Source of the DNA: Rubricoccus sp963708165
GTDB taxonomy: Bacteria; Bacteroidota; Rhodothermia; Rhodothermales; Rubricoccaceae
Reading direction: 5' to 3'
Length of the DNA stretch: 64,000 bases
Assembly: GCA_963708165.1 (NCBI GenBank)
Contig: OY970187.1
Coordinates: 1,550,001-1,614,000, forward strand
Shown piece after piece: positions 63,263-64,000 of the stretch; the first letter of the stretch is position 1, and the number at the start of each line of letters is the position of its first letter. The notes under the pieces are model-generated. The model was not told the origin of the DNA. It saw only the letters and a list, made by a program, of their open reading frames with translations, and searched no databases. Position numbers and translations under genes: made by a program.

Positions 63263-63940
63263 TCAGCTGTCGATGCCCTGCGTCATGGCGTAGACGAGCA
63301 GGTTGACCCCCATCTGCAGCGCGCGCTCGCGCACTTCTGGCGGGTCCGGGTGGACGCCCTCGGGCTCCCAGCCATCGGCGAGGTCGCTCTGGTAGGCGTA
63401 GAACACCACCAACCGGCCCTCGTGAAACAGCCCGAGGCCCTGCGCAGCTTCGCCGTCATGCTCGTGGATCTTGGGCAGGCCGTCCGGGAAGCGGAAGTGC
63501 GCGGAGTAGACCGGGTGCGACGCCGCCAGAGGCACGAGCTCTTGCTCGGGGAAGACCTTGGCGAGCTCGCGGCGCAGCGCCTCGTCCATGCCGTAGTCGT
63601 CGTTGACGTAGAGGAAGCCGCCGCTCGTCAGGTAGCGGCGCAGGCGCGTGGCCTCCTCGTCGGTAATGGCGACGTTGCCGTGGCCGTTGAGGAACAGGAA
63701 CGGGTGCAGAAAGAGCCGGTCGCTGGTCAGTTCGACGCTTGCAGCCTCTGGCGCAATGTCGAGCAGCGCGTGGCGCCGCGCGTACTCGATGAGTGTCGGC
63801 AGCGGGTCGCCGGAGTACCAATCACCGCCGCCGCCGTACTGGACGCGCGCGATGGAGATGGCGCCGTCGGACTGGGCACGAGCCTCTGGCGAAAGCGTGG
63901 CGCCAGAGGCGAGGAGGAGGGCAAGGAGGATGGAGCGCAT
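63263..63940 (-). CDS. DUF4159 domain protein, secreted
   Basis: 225 residues with signal peptide MRSILLALLLASGATLSPEARAQ. The DUF4159 pattern is complete: ISIARVQYGGGGDWYSGDPLPTLIEYAR, FLFLNGHGNVAITDEEATRLRRYLTSGGFLYVNDDYGMDEALRRELAKVFPEQEL and HPVYSAHFRFPDGLPKIHEHDG. The fold resembles class I glutamine-amidotransferase-like domains that may sense or process ligands in the periplasm; in other genomes it accompanies BatA/MoxR-type genes, none of which is visible here. The motif copy in the signal region reads LSPEAR. Confidence 0.87.
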   Translation of the reverse strand: MRSILLALLLASGATLSPEARAQSDGAISIARVQYGGGGDWYSGDPLPTLIEYARRHALLDIAPEAASVELTSDRLFLHPFLFLNGHGNVAITDEEATRLRRYLTSGGFLYVNDDYGMDEALRRELAKVFPEQELVPLAASHPVYSAHFRFPDGLPKIHEHDGEAAQGLGLFHEGRLVVFYAYQSDLADGWEPEGVHPDPPEVRERALQMGVNLLVYAMTQGIDS

Positions 63941-63974
63941 GGCGGTAGAATACGGGACCCGTCTCCTTCCAACG

Positions 63975-64000
63975 ATGCGCCCTCTCGTTCTGGTCTGCCT
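63975..64000 (+). CDS. Start of a gene cut by the window end
   Basis: ATG at 63975 followed by codons reading MRPLVLVC, the beginning of a possible signal peptide, divergent from the DUF4159 gene. Only eight codons are visible, so identity is unknown and the call is weak. Confidence 0.3.

Overview
The window comes from a high-GC (roughly two-thirds G+C by eye) Gram-negative bacterium of the Bacteroidota/Rhodothermota group. Reasons: three secreted proteins end in type IX secretion (T9SS) sorting domains, TonB-dependent receptors begin with carboxypeptidase-regulatory-like domains, HmuY-type lipoproteins are present, Shine-Dalgarno sites are mostly absent, and GTG starts are common. The closest fit I can suggest from protein flavour is a marine Rubricoccaceae-like lineage (Rubricoccus/Rubrivirga); that is inference, not a database match.

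The most striking feature is a dispersed 10-bp motif, GCCTCTGGCG (reverse CGCCAGAGGC). I counted about 33 copies of its 8-bp core in the first 5.3 kb, split almost evenly between strands. It lies inside genes in all six frames and between genes. It is often doubled into an 18-bp palindrome, locally amplified by short tandem duplications, and nearly absent from conserved cores such as gyrB. It behaves like a DNA-uptake sequence (Neisseria/Haemophilus type) or a HIP1-like iterated palindrome.

Layout. 0-5 kb: partial peroxiredoxin, L-serine dehydratase, NTF2-like protein, RidA, dapF (frameshifted) and a Gfo/Idh-like protein. 5-12 kb: CCA-adding-enzyme family protein with an odd insertion, di-haem peroxidase, membrane methyltransferase, two outer-membrane proteins and a 59-residue membrane peptide. 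12-21 kb: broken lipoprotein, pfkA, a T9SS metzincin protease, a glycosyltransferase, gyrB and Uma2. 21-31 kb: surface-glycan and envelope genes (two glycosyltransferases, a methyltransferase, two paralogous outer-membrane proteins, a PEGA lipoprotein), then pyrG, NUDIX and tRNA-Glu. 31-41 kb: GNAT, an interrupted hydrolase, a TonB receptor, a broken T9SS cargo, a phosphatase-TPR/sulfotransferase pair and an MFS pump.

41-53 kb is a metal-acquisition island: a MerR-like regulator, a TonB receptor followed by an HmuY-like haem-binding lipoprotein, a second HmuY paralogue, then a DtxR/MntR repressor with its own palindromic operator and a four-gene Mn/Zn/Fe ABC transporter whose two permeases each carry an extra C-terminal cytoplasmic domain that looks winged-helix-like. 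53-64 kb: BtpA-like protein, S41 protease, a beta-helix T9SS protein, tatC, a phosphoribosyltransferase, an overlapping DUF4160-DUF2442 pair, glyA and a DUF4159 protein.

Nine of about sixty genes are interrupted by single-base indels or, in one case, an in-frame TAG. Because dapF is normally needed for cell-wall synthesis, sequence error is a likely cause for at least part of this. These genes are listed as pseudogene with the reconstructed span. Other repeat families include two inverted-pair CGTCATTCCCGCG elements, one CATCCTGAGCGAAG element and purine-rich GGGATG runs.
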